Shown in pieces: positions 12,499-25,058 of a DNA stretch of 64,000 bases. The number at the start of each line of letters is the position of its first letter. The stretch's first letter is position 1. The notes below the pieces were generated by a model. It worked only from the letters and a program-made list of their open reading frames with translations. It had not been told where the DNA came from and did not search any database. The stretch comes from Nemopilema nomurai (lineage: Eukaryota; Cnidaria; Scyphozoa; Rhizostomeae; Rhizostomatidae). The stretch spans positions 2,295,255 through 2,359,254 of the forward strand of contig ML133456.1 in NCBI GenBank assembly GCA_003864495.1, read 5' to 3'. A program made the position numbers and the translations under genes.

Positions 12499-13847
12499 GT
12501 TTCATGCGGGACAGTCCTGTTTGGATCTAGAATTGAGATTAACCAAACTCTGTAAAATGATAGTTATAAGAGTTGTAAAATCTATCGAAATTGCCATTTC
12601 CCTGTTTCCGCTCGAAATTTACTCCTCATTCCCTCCGTCCTGGTGTAAAAAAACTCACATACACTCATTGCTGAAGTATGTATCTGATCTAACAACACAG
12701 TAGCCTAAATGTAACTTGGCAAAGACTACTGAAAGAGAACATTAATCACTTATTATTCTGGGTGCTTTCTGCAGCAAATTACCAAACGGAATGCAATTGC
12801 ACTCTGAAACGACTAATTGAAAGCGTGCGAGTTATTCCTTATGTGATTGAATGTTAAGTTGATCTTTTGACATTGAAATTTCAAAGAGCTTTGCTCTGAA
12901 GTTCACGTCGCGTTGTGATATAACTCGTGGTGATGCAATTTTTCCCAGCTAAACACGAAATGATCCACATAAAAATGGTTAACAAACTCACGAATTCTAA
13001 TAGACCAAGCCGCTGTGGAAAAGCCTTCTAGAAGCCAACTAGACAACTTTTCGTTCGTCCCTGATCACCAAAACGTTGAAGTACGTTGTTTACTTCTGCA
13101 AAAGGCTGATCTAAATTAATAAAGATCCAACTTGCTGTAAAAAGTCAGTTGACATAGTGAAGCGAATCAACAATAGAGAAGGAAAATCGATCTCTCAAGC
13201 TTTGTGTATTTCAGCTTTTGTCTTGTTTGTTTGGTGACCCGTCGCTCTGATGAAACAGTGCACATTTGTTAATTAAAAAAACTGAAAGTTCCTATTTATC
13301 TCTTTAGCAGTGTTTGGGATGCTGTATGGAGAATAACTGAAAGTTGTCGAGCCACTTGCAGGCGATTGCAGGCACCTGACTCACTGCTTAGTCAGCCAGC
13401 ATCTTCATCAAGTCTATGTACTCAAGTCTCGCCTTCGAAGTTGAAAATTGATTGCTTCGAGGTTGATTCTTAACAGACTGAACTGTTTCTTGAGTGGCAA
13501 GAAGAAAAGGAAGAATATCGGTGTGATCAGAAGCTAATTCATTTGTATGAAACCACACGTCAGTCTAGTCATCTTAAAACAGCTTTCAAGTTTAATTACA
13601 TAGATTGGTCAAATTTTGATAATTACAAAGCTGCTATTTGATTGATTGCATTACAAATAGTCTTAGATGCGAGAAATTAGTTTTTTTATTCTCCAGTCTT
13701 ATATTTACAATTTTAAAAACAAAATCAATGAGATAAAGGCTGTTTCATAATCGAAAATCAAAATATTAGCTTTAATCACAATCGATGCTTTCAATAGCAT
13801 CAGCTGAGGAAATGTGCAATAAAATTCCAGTATAAAGTATTCCAAAA
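12499..13847. other. Intergenic between PAN gene and lipase gene
   Basis: Contains the probable promoter of the PAN-domain gene and the 3' untranslated part of the lipase gene. A minus-strand AATAAA (TTTATT on the plus strand) lies at 13685-13690, about 160 bases after the lipase stop. Nothing else was recognised. Confidence 0.5.
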
Positions 13848-16165
13848 TCAATTTCCATCATTTTGACAAATATTATCGAAAGCTTGCTCGTATTGGTCGG
13901 GAAGATGGTCCGCGAAAAACCCATCGACAAAAACCATTCTCTTGAAGAAATCACTTCCTTTTCTTAGAACACGGTAGTTCTTGTTTGGTTTTCGCTGCAT
14001 CCAGTGGATCTTTCCAGGAATTTGAAGTCTGATGAAGTGATCATCGTTTGAAGCCAGCACATCCGCAAAAGCGGTGTCTTCTACTGCAGACTTTATCATG
14101 TTGATCAAGTTGATAAGAATGGGGTGATCATGATCAGACAAGGCTGCTTTCAGTCTTTCTTTCATACCCAGCTTCAGTGTGTCAACTCTTTGCAAAACAT
14201 GTAGCATGTCATTAAACGTGGCCAATGACAAGCGCGGAACTATATCCCTGTTGTTTACAAATACTTCAATAGCAGCGGATAGGTCCCCATGAGGAAGACT
14301 GGGTGACGAAAAGACTGGTGGTGGTGCAAAGGCGTAACATTTAATCACCACGTTCTTAGGAAGAACACAGTCACCTAACTTGTTCGGGAGGTCTTGTCTT
14401 ATTGCGTCCAAATCCCCCCTCTGAAATGCCAAGTATAGCATGGTCAGCAGAATGCTTGTTCCTGCTCCTAGACTGTGTCCTGTAACCACCAAACAGTACT
14501 TTGGGTACTTGTCAAGCAGAGAACAGACTGTACCTAATGTCTCTTCGAACAATCTCTCCGCGCCTCTCTTTATTCCATCGTGTGCAAAGCCCCCTAAAAA
14601 GCTGACAGACTCGCATACCAAATCCGTAATGACATCTGCTAGATTTGCAGTGCCTCTTACTGTTACAACTATTGACTTTGTTGCACGATCAATCGCAATA
14701 AAGTGGCATGGACACGTGACTTTCAATCCGGTAAGTTTCACGCTTATCACATCTTCTTTAAAAATTCCAGTATGTTGGCAAATTGCTTCTGTGTCTAAAT
14801 CTCTTTGTGGGGAAAATGGCAAGTCGCTTATTATTTTCAAAAACCTCATGTACACTGCCCCATAAGCCGAAGATGCAAATCTCATATAGCGAAAGGCAAG
14901 ATTCAAATTTTCAGTAGACTCAGATTCTTCCAAAAACAAAGCGTTTGAGTGATGATTATAGTTATGGCTGTGATAAATGCAAAGCAGAGGCAAGTTTACA
15001 AACAGTGGGTACTTGAAACTGTATTCAACCACGTGTTTCTGGTCCAGTTTCTCAATAGTCTTGTGTATAGAATCAACACACTCCTTCCACTCATTATTCA
15101 AAAATTCAGGCTGGACATCCTGCCAGGCCTCCTTGTTTCCAAACCAAAGAGGAACTGCTGGCAACAGGCTGGTGAAAATTCCTGGAAAATGTAAATAAAT
15201 GGTTCTCAGGGTGATTCATAGCAAAAGTCAAAAGGAAAGTTTTGCAAAGATTGCAAAAACATGCACAGCAAACAGAATAAAATTCTAAATCCATAACTTT
15301 ATAATCAATCAAAGGTGTTTGCTCGGATATAATCACAAATGAATAAATATGACAGCTCCTAAAGATTAGTTACTCAGCTATGCATTAAAAAACACTCCTT
15401 AAAAATGACAGTGACAAGGAATGCAGCTCAAGGTATGAATTACTTTAAACATCGTGTTTTTTCATTGAAGAGAAGAAGAAGAAATTTTCAATGTCAATTT
15501 GGAAGAGCTTTTGGGAATACTCTGTGAGCCTGAAGTCTCTGAACATCAGCTAAAGTTTCACTTTTAAAACAAATTTTGTATTCTTTTTTTCCTGAAAAAT
15601 TCTGTCTACTATAAATGTTTATCAATAAAAATACTTGTTTGACTTTGTGTTGCTGCTAACATAGTTTGTAAAATTGCACAATGCTATATAATTATTCAAG
15701 ATCTATGTAGCTGTGCATTTAGGCCTAAGTTGGGAGCTGTAAAGGAGAAAAATAAATTATGATGAGACTATTAGCCTGGACTTTTAGGGCCTTGCTCATT
15801 TACTCCTTAGTCTGCCTTGAAGTTGCAGATGTATATAAGATGTAAAATTATTCTATCTATAATAATAAAATTCTAACACCAGGTAAAGATATAGGGGAAA
15901 CCTAGAAGGATTTAGGAATGGGTTATAAGTGACATCTACCTTTTCTAGGCTTGTGTTTAAAAACATGTTCTTAACATTGAAATCTAGCTCAAGATTTACC
16001 TATAATAACAGATCCGGATACTACAATGCCAACAGCAAATGATGTTGCAGACAAGGTGCCAAAAATGATTCGTCTTCTTTTTCTAAGAGCCACTTGATAC
16101 TCTTTGACATCATAGTCATCATGTGGGACTGGACCATCTAGGATACGTGTCAGCACTTGCCCCAT
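13848..16165 (-). CDS. Membrane-anchored class 3 lipase, sn1-diacylglycerol-lipase-like
   Basis: Two coding exons, 16165-16000 and 15181-13848, join in phase (G|GA) to give 499 residues. Residues 1-32 are basic and cytosolic, and about 33-57 form one membrane segment. The lipase 3 domain follows. It has the nucleophile elbow TGHSLGAGTS (Ser about 292), a probable acid Asp in NNRDIVPRLS (about 368) and a probable His in QIPGKIHWM (about 448), the same order as the catalytic triad of diacylglycerol lipases. It would hydrolyse a fatty acyl ester, perhaps sn1 of diacylglycerol, at a membrane; the substrate is inferred. Canonical DAGL-alpha and -beta have four membrane segments, so this is a short relative with one. 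The ATG at 16165 follows a splice acceptor (CCTAACAG) by six bases, so the 5' untranslated region probably has its own intron. The intron 15999-15182 holds nothing recognised. Confidence 0.88.
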
Positions 16166-16199
16166 TTTCCACTGTTAGGATGACTCTGAAATTTATATA

Positions 16200-19179
16200 A
16201 ATTGAATAAAGACATCAGCATGCATAACTTGAAATAAAGTGTTAGACATTGCAAAGCATTATAAATATGCCACAGCCTTTTGATGGGTACACCCTATGAA
16301 ATCCAAAGGGAAGTCCTAAAATTCAAGAAACGTTTTTGCAATTTAAATTTGCTAATTTGTGTTAGACAGCTGGCATCTTCCAAACATTGCTAGCACTGGC
16401 GAATATTCCATTCCTGTATGTTAAAATTACATGTCATTTTACACAAGAGAAATCGTGGACTTGTCGAGATATGTGACGTAAAGACTTAGGGGTCGGGGGC
16501 CAAATCTTGTTGCTCAGATCAAGTCAAGAGAATTCTTGGAGTGATTTGGCATCGTAGCCGAAATTATTTACAAATAACGAGTCCTTATATCCTATTTATG
16601 TGTTAATGGGGATGTGAAGGGAAAGGCGAGTGCACTAAAATCTAAACTTCGGCCTAGAATGTTACAAGCAAATGTAAGGTAGTTTAGAGTGTCATAAAAA
16701 TCAAGAAAATTCTTGAAGATTTGCATTACAAACAGCAAATTATATCTTTTAGGGCAAAGTAATTAAGTCTTCTTTAGAAAGAGCAAAGCAAAAGTCGATG
16801 TTACCTTACAACCCTTTGTTTTTTATGCCAAGAAGTTGCTTTCGTTGCACAGTAAACAACTTCCACATGAATAAAGTCAAACATGTTGTTGCTGTACACA
16901 ATTTACCCGCCACCCGCCGAGCGTGCTCCACCGCAGAGGTGATCATTATCAACGGCAGAAGTAGGAGAAAGGAGGGCAGTCCATATTTGGGTTTGTTCCA
17001 TTACCAAAACCATGACTAGATTAGATCATAGAGTGATATCGAGGTGATGATTTCTATAGCACACCAGAAAATCTGAGAAAAGGTATTGATATGACATCAC
17101 GAAGTCTAAGGTTGAGCAATTCTGCACTCTGTGGTTTCAAGATGCCGACGTTAACTTTGGTCCCACTGATTTTCATCCCGGGTGCTTGTTTTATGAAATG
17201 GCAAGTCTAGCAGTCAAGTTACTGAAAATGAAAACTCTAACATATTATTCGCGCACATTTCCTTCATAACCAAATCACAACGGCAAAATTAAAACTAGCT
17301 GAATTAACTGCCCGAGTTCCTGCACACTAGGTCAGTGTATACTGCAAGTGACATTATCAACATTATCAACATGCTAAGCCTACATGAGATGATAGAAATG
17401 CATTGCAGCCATGTTTGTGTTGCCTTGGATAACGAGACCATGCCAAAAAATTTCCCTCTAGAGGAGAGGGATGATAGCTGCTCGTAATAATATAAACGGA
17501 TAATTGCCTCAAAAATACCAACTGGCACAGGTTTGCAAGCAAGTTGGTACTAATGACAGTAGAAACATCTAAGGCCAACGTTGAGAAATTAAGCATGTTG
17601 CCTAGCTCTACCGTGTTATTTCTACTGCACAAAGAGAAATTAATACTATCACCTGTATCGCAATTCAGGAACCAAATTATTTTTTGGTGTAAGAAATTTA
17701 AAGAACAAGGGGTACAGCTTTTTGCGTTTTGAAAAGTCAGTGTTGTAATAGTATTGAAAATGAGTTAGTATTGAAAGAGACATTAGAAGATTTCAATGTT
17801 GGTGCTGAATATTACTTTGACAAATCGATACACTTGGCTAATGCGTTATATCAAGGCTAGAAAAAGGACATTGACTACTGGGCTAGATACATCATTATAG
17901 TACTGAGTTTGAGAAAGAAAGCTTAAACTCTGATCGCAGGCAAAGTCTCTCAATGTGCAATCTGTTCGCCACAGTAGTTCGCAAAAGTGAAGGCAGATGT
18001 TGTGAGTCAGAAAATAACGAGCCAGATTAATTAAAGGCAACTTCATTATTCAGGAAACTAAAACTATTTTGTTCATTTCAGTTTTGTATGATGCGTCTAT
18101 AAAATTCAGAAGTCATATTTCTAAAAGTAAAGTTACATGAACTTTAGGAACTCTACAGAGAGAAAGCCAAAAATAAAAAGCTACAGCTGATAAAACCAGC
18201 AGCTAATATGGGGATAGGACAGCAATCTCCAATGACTTAATGGCACATCAAAGAATTCACACGATAGGTAAGTAGCTGAGATGGTATTTTGGAAAAAAGA
18301 TTTTATAAGGATTTGACATCTGTAGGGTCCCATCAACTGCCATTCAATAGCACTGATGAAAATCCATCAAGATAATATCGGGACTACCTTGTCATTAAAT
18401 ACTCTTTTATAAACCAGAAATTTTCCTAATTCAAATTTATTTTTAAACGATACTTCAGTCTGTTATTTTGATTTCATAATGTTTTCCTAATTTTACTTAT
18501 GCAATAAATAACTAAATTATTGGTAAGACATCTTTCATTATTTGTCAATAAACTAAGCAATACCTTAAAACTATTGGCATCCTGTAGAGCTAAGGATGCG
18601 AAGACTAAACTGAACCCAAATTGATTTGAATTGAAAAAATGTAGGAAAGCTAGGCAGGACTGAGTTTATTTGAACTCAGCTGTCAAGGGTTTTAGTGCAA
18701 ATTTTAGTTATCTTTCAACTGAACACTGTTATATCTGCTTTGCCTCTTAAATTGATTGGAAAGATCAGGTAAAGTTTATCATATTGGGAAGATCTGGCAG
18801 AAGAACCAGCAAAGGAGCTAGCCCTTTAGCCTTTGTGCCGCTGGTAAAATCGATCTAATCAATTGAGGACTCTGAAAGGCAACATGGAGAAGAAAGCCAA
18901 ATCACCTCGATTGCTTTTACACTATCCTGTTCTTGAGCTCAGTAAAGATAAGTTCATCTATTCAAAAACGTCTGGTATATGCTGGTATTCTTAAGTCATA
19001 GCTATCTTTGAAGATCTTTTCATTTTGAAAAGACAAATTTTCCTAACAATTCTCATAGTTTATTGTCAATGATTTTACTTCAAGGAACCGAGCAACTCTT
19101 TCTACGAATTTCATACTCTAAAAGCAGTGGAAGGTAATCTCTTAATCAACTGAATGGGGAAAATTCTTTTAATCGTTTC
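16200..19179. other. Intergenic, nothing recognised
   Basis: Nearly 3 kb of AT-rich sequence with only scattered short frames on both strands. It should include the lipase 5' untranslated exon and promoter and the CHPF 3' end. A minus-strand AATAAA at 19059-19064 lies about 115 bases after the CHPF stop and is a likely polyadenylation signal. Confidence 0.5.
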
Positions 19180-22100
19180 CTATAATGACATATGCATTTC
19201 CTTTTCAAAGTAATGCTTTGCTAGCTGCGACTTTGAAGCCCTTTGCTCTGCCGCTCTTTCAAGACAAAAATCTCTAGCCAACACGTTCGTGCAGTTTAAA
19301 TACGTATGTCTCCTTCGCAGTTCCGAATCAACTGCACGAAACACAGCGACCTTTGACCTCTTGAAAACATCAATAACAAATGAATTGAGGGGCTGGTCCT
19401 CATCAAGAAAGTTGTCTTCTAGCATCCTCAAGTCTTTGTAGTCTCTATTGCAAAAGCAGCCAATATCATGCGTGTCTCTATCCCATGATCCATTGTCCCT
19501 GTAAACATCGACAAATGTTGGCTTCTGCTTGTTCTTGAAGACGATTTCCGGGTCGTATTCCAGGAAGGGAATAGGGAAGAACGTCTAAAATCGAAAAACA
19601 ACAATCAAGTTATCAGTTTATTGGAAAATACGCTTCCAACAGTCCTTTAACTGAATAATGAAGTTGAATCAAGCATTAAGTTGTAAATGTTTGCTTTTCA
19701 AAATTGAGGCTCGAAGGTGGCGTTGCTTTACTGTATCATAGGTCAAGTACAGACCTAACAGCTGTTACTACGTTTCTAGCACCTTCGAGATTGAGTCGAT
19801 GGATTTCCAGTATCGAACAAAATTGTTGAAGCCCAGTAATTTCAATGCCCAGATTCTGCTGCTAAGAAAGCCTGCATTCAATGAATTGTTTGATAGTGAA
19901 AATTTGAATCTGATGAAATACCTGGACACCATTGATCGCATTCACTCTGCAGCGATTCAAAAAATTGATCGTAAAATCAATGTCAAGGCTGACGAGGAAA
20001 ATGAGCGCACTCGAAGCAAGTTTCATCGAGACGATATCCATGATCAGGGTTGGGGAGGCCTGCTTCACGCCGATTTGTAGCCATGGCAACTGCGCCCACA
20101 TGTACGATCGCTTGTATCTAGAAGTAGAAAAAGTAGCCTTGCAAATTGAACTAAATTACAGAATCGATTATTGTTCAATTGACTCATAATTGTTCAAGGA
20201 AAGAAACAAGGCTTGCCTGGTATTTAAGGCAGTACATGGTATCCTGCGACAAAAAGAGTTCAAGAAAGCAGAAGAATGGAAGATTCAGCAATAGGAGAGG
20301 CTCATTTAGAGGTTCTTGGGGTTTAACTGATTTTTCATAATCAAATACTGAACAAAACTGGATATTTTTCTTGCCAGACAAGAAACGATAGTTATTTGGA
20401 GCCGTGTATGCAAACATACCAGAGCTCCGCTGTAAGGAGTAATCTAATTAAAGGATTCTGCTTCATTTTCTAATTAATTCAGTTCTGTTTACACGAAAAG
20501 AACCGCAGAGAGACTGATTATGCTTGGTGGTAGACAACAGAGCCTGGAAGGAGACCATTTTCCAAAGAGATAAGAAAGTCCCAAAGAACAAGAAGTAATG
20601 GTTTATTTTTGGCCAACCACAGCAATGTGTGTAGGACGCGAATTGGTTCAATATTGCCAGGATTCAAACTTGATCAAAGCCAAAATTTGATAATTATTTG
20701 GGCAATAGATTTGCTTTATTTTTCTAACTTGCTTCATAGAACCTAATTGAAAGTGGCAAACCATTGAAAGCCTGTTTACCGTGCAATCAAACTCTTTGGA
20801 TCCTTGAATGGGTCGTCCTTTGCAAACTCTTCATCTCCAGCTTTGCGTAAATTGACGAAAACAGTAAGTAGAACAACATTCTCCCCTGTTTGGAGACAGA
20901 CTCGCTTGTACATTTGTAGAAATCTCTCAAAGTGTGCGATGTCACTTCTGGAAATAAAGAATATTAAAAACTTAGCGAATAATTTTAAAAAATGCACACA
21001 AAAAGCCTTCGAGCATCATCAAAATGCATATTGACGATTTTGTTGCGCAATCTTGTTTACCATGGCAAAAATTTAAGATGCAATCAATTCGAATCTCTAG
21101 TTTTGGTAATCTCTTCAAGTTTCATAAAGCTACTGGGATAACATGGCTGAAATAACAAACAAACGACTTTTATTATCAAGCTAGCCTTGTTTAATCTTCT
21201 CTGCCTATTGTTGTTTGCAGACTTTCAATAATGCAAGGACGGTTTTCAAGTACGGTCATTACGCTATTTCACTCTATTTGTTGAGCTAAGTCATACCTGT
21301 ACCGTTACGTAATCATTCAACATTCTTCTATTTGAGCCTCGATGAAAATATTGACAGCTCGAACAACATACTGATCTTAACATCAAATATTTGCATTTTT
21401 ATTGTCATCAGCCACATTACAAAAGACACCGATGAAATTTTCAACGTGAAAGAAACTTCTATTCTTCTATTTGCATTCAAACGCGCGAATCCATTATGGA
21501 TTTATAGTCTATTTTCAAGCCAGTCTATCGTTGATCACGACTTACCTTTCTGACTTGCTTCTTAGTTAGAATGTTGTTATTTGGCAGCAGCAAATTAATA
21601 AAAATATTTAAAGTCAATAAACTGTTCCCCGCAATTGTTTGTTTCATTACAGTCAAACCAATTCCCAACATGAATTTTCATATCGCCCACCCTCCCAGAT
21701 AAACCGTACAATGTTCTAAACATCATTATGAAATGTTTGCTGTTTCGTAGGAAAGGCATTTTTAGTAAAAAAACACAAATTACAATTGATAGAAGAGCAA
21801 TATAATTTTTCAACAGAAATAGTTTGCAACAAAAATTGCTACAAACCTTTTGACTGGAAGTACAAGGTGAATGCCTCTTTGCTCAGTGGCTGGTGGCATT
21901 GACAAAGCTTCCACCTTTGTATACGGACGCAGTAGATGCACTCTTCTAGTTGCTTTTAATGAATCCATTTTGTTTATTGTAAAATCGAGGACGTATTCAG
22001 AGCCTACGAAAAGTGTGAGCAAAAACAATAAAAAGAGATATATTTTTGCTTGTCTTCTACTAGATTCAAAGCAACTGTATGTTATAGTTCAAGATGTTTG

Positions 22101-24541
22101 ACTATGATACGCATTCTTGTTGTAGTTAAAGATTATTTTTGAACTACTTGTATCTTGCGTAAATTGTTTCATTTTAAGAAAAATAAACCATGATAATAAT
22201 ACATGAAAGCATTGTTCTCCGACTTCTTGTTACCTTTAACATGGCAACGTAACCTAAAAAAGATAGATTAACACACCTCTTTTTGGGTCATGTCTCTTGA
22301 AGCCAGTTGTTAAAATGACGTCACTGTCGTCCAGTCCTCCATACTCTTTCTTAAGTGCAGATAAGGCAGTTCTTTTAACTTCATCTAGGTCAATTCGTTC
22401 GGCTACTGACAAATGAGTTACTGGCTCTGAGTCGATATCTCCGAAAGTTCTTTCACTGTCAAAGTATCGCCAGTGCGTTACTTCAAATCGACTATTTGGT
22501 TTAAAGGGGTCGATAAAGCCAATAGGCCACCTCAAAACTTTTTCAGGCACACCTGAAAACAAGAAGGGTGTTCCAAAATTAAAGGTTATAAAGTGAAAAT
22601 TTCCAACATCAATCATTGTATTTCATTCAGCAGTTGACTTTTAGATGTAACAAACACAAGAGTTAGTATACTTCCTTTTTTGTTTAGTTCACAAGCTGTT
22701 TTCACTGTTTCACGTTTATCTAGTTTCATCAAATTGATTCTAGAGATTGTATCAGTTTTTTGTCTTTCCAAACAATATCTTGATAGAATTTCTTTGTATC
22801 TGATGCGCGTTATCACATCCTCAATCAATAGACTACAGACTACAATTGAGCAAACAATTTTACTTCGGTCATTTTCTTGCTACAGTAAAAACAATCACTA
22901 ATTGCTTTACTGATACCATTTGCACCGAAATCACTACCCAGTTCTAGTTACAGGAGACTACAGGGTTTCGAACACATGCACATGCAGACAAGCTGCAAAC
23001 AAACACATCTGCATTAGTAAATGCTACTTTACCTTTCGGAATGAATGGCACAGTTTTCTGTATTTCGTTCTGCAGTCTTCGTATACTGGCAAATGTCTCC
23101 CGCACCTTCGAAACGGTGAAATACTTGTGCAATTGTATTATTTGCTTGCCAGAATTGATTGGGTAGAGCACTGCAGCATTTTTCAGGTCGACATTTTGAC
23201 TAACGTGCTGTTCCGTGAAGGCCGTCTCACTTGGGTCCACTTGAATGGCAAGTTGAACCTGGAGAAACAGTTCACATCTAATGCAATACCGAATGACTTT
23301 CATTACTTTCTACAAGTCGTTAAGAGTTAATCAAGAAACAGATTGAAATGTTTAGCCCAAATTACACCTAACCTATATAATTTCTAGTTGTCTATGGATA
23401 TAGGAGTGAGAGTGACAATGACAGATCTTAGTTTGTGGAATTCTTGGATATTCTAAAGTTGTTTTTTAGTGATGCCTGAAAGTTTGGTATATGATTCTAA
23501 ACACGGCCTTGAAAAAGGGTTGCAGAGTTGAGGAACGAAGGTTGAGGAACAACGTCTCATCAATTGATTTGGGTTCTGGTATCGGATTGAATACGATAAG
23601 ACTTTGAATGAAATGCTCACCTCAGCTCTAAGCTTACAGCTAACTGATAAGCTCTTTCTAACGCAGTTCTCCAGTTCATGGTTTTCATTTTTGTATTTTC
23701 TAGAGGAGCATGCAGTCATTTTGGAAACCAACTTGATAAGAGAGCCTCTGCTGAAGATGATTCCAGAATTGCCATAACAATAGTAGTCGCCGGCCCAGTC
23801 TTTCCATTTGCCACTGCGTTCCAGCGTGTAGGTTCCCCTAAACTCCTTGGCGTGACCAATATACAGATCTTCCGATGAGTTCAAGTTGTTTACCAAGGTT
23901 AGTAGATTGTGTGGATTTATATAAGCGTTATCGTCGATCTTCATGAATAAATTGTAATTGGAGGCGTAGTGATCCTTCAGGTGTTGTAACATTTTGTATA
24001 AGAGTTCGACTTTTGTTGACTCTTCATCTACATCAGGCAGCTGTACAACATTCAGGCTTAAGTGACGATTGTACTTCTCATGAAAGTTAATATTTTTTGA
24101 GTATGGGGTGAAAAAAACAACTTTTGGTAAACTTTGTGCCCACGTGTTGTTAATGGCGACGGCAAATTCATCGAGCCTCTTTTCAGACGTTAGAACAGCT
24201 ACAAGTAACTTGAATCGAAAGCCAAGCTCGCTATAAATGAAATATGGCCTGAAGTCATAGTTAAACTGACTTTTCTTCGGCGTAACTGGTGTTGGACTAG
24301 GGCCTGTTTGAATATTTACTGGCTGTCTTCTCGGTTCCTTTCGTGGGCCCATTTGACCTCGGGCTAATCCATTCGCAATGACAGTCGACATTTCAATGTC
24401 AGATAAACACAACTGTTCTACCACGGGTATATATACCATTGACAAAGCAAAACCAATAGAAATGCCTAGAATAATTGGAAGTAGTGACTTAGCTCTCAAC
24501 TGTCCAAGATCTCTGGCTGTGTTCGTGAATGTTAGGTACAT
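19180..24541 (-). CDS. CHPF: Chondroitin polymerizing factor (CHPF) orthologue, complete
   Basis: Seven exons on the minus strand: 24541-23621, 23258-23033, 22552-22277, 22003-21847, 20947-20780, 20117-19922, 19584-19180. All splice borders are GT/AG, phases agree, and the sum is 2349 bases, or 782 residues (human CHPF has 775). It is a type II Golgi membrane protein with a short cytosolic tail and one membrane segment at about 19-41. The N-terminal glycosyltransferase-like domain carries RFKLLVAVLTSEK and NLFMKIDDNAYINP. The C-terminal domain shows DFTINFLNRCRVNAINGVQ, DNGSWDRDTHDIGCFCNRDY and a CHPF-like end (KVAVFRAVDSELRRR). The GW.ED motif of active GalNAc transferases is absent, as in CHPF of other animals. 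It is therefore expected to act as a partner that lets chondroitin synthases polymerise the chain. ATG 24541 was chosen because it leads straight into the membrane anchor. Confidence 0.93.
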
Positions 24542-25058
24542 CTTGAGACACAAAACGATGTTCACTCAAATTCAGTCCAGCATATATTTGACAAATGCTT
24601 TGGGGTCACGATCTTGAAACATCTGTGATCTATGCTGATACTTCTTTGTCAGATGGTCTTGTAAAGGCAGAACTCGCAATCAATCTTAACAGGTTGCTAA
24701 ATCAGTCGAAGGCCGTCTTACCATCGCCGTCCTTTCACAACAATCTTTGGTTGATAAAATCCCAGAGAAATAGAGAAATGACGATGCTGTAACTTCATCA
24801 CATTCTTCCACGAGATCTTTCATGAAATCACAATACAGTAGCTTTCAACGAATGGTTTGAAGGCAAGCAATACGTTGCTATTTTGGTGTGGTTGCGGGTG
24901 GTTGGGGAGGCACATACACGTGGTGGATAACCGGTGGAATCTCCACAAGGAAATCGCCTTAAACCTCTGAGTGAAGAAGAGGCTAAGGGCTTCGCTTTTT
25001 TGAGGCGGTGGTATTTCGGCGGGAGGAAAGAAACGACAGACAGAAATTAGATGGCAAG
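24542..25058. promoter_or_regulatory. Shared divergent promoter region of CHPF and CFAP410
   Basis: The start codons of CHPF (minus) and CFAP410 (plus) are 517 bases apart and point away from each other, so both promoters and 5' untranslated regions must lie here. The part nearest CFAP410 (about 24885-25020) is visibly richer in G and C than the flanks. I see no clear TATA box. Confidence 0.5.

Noticed and set aside
14440..14865. 141-codon plus-strand frame
   Set aside because: It is the antisense shadow of the lipase coding exon.
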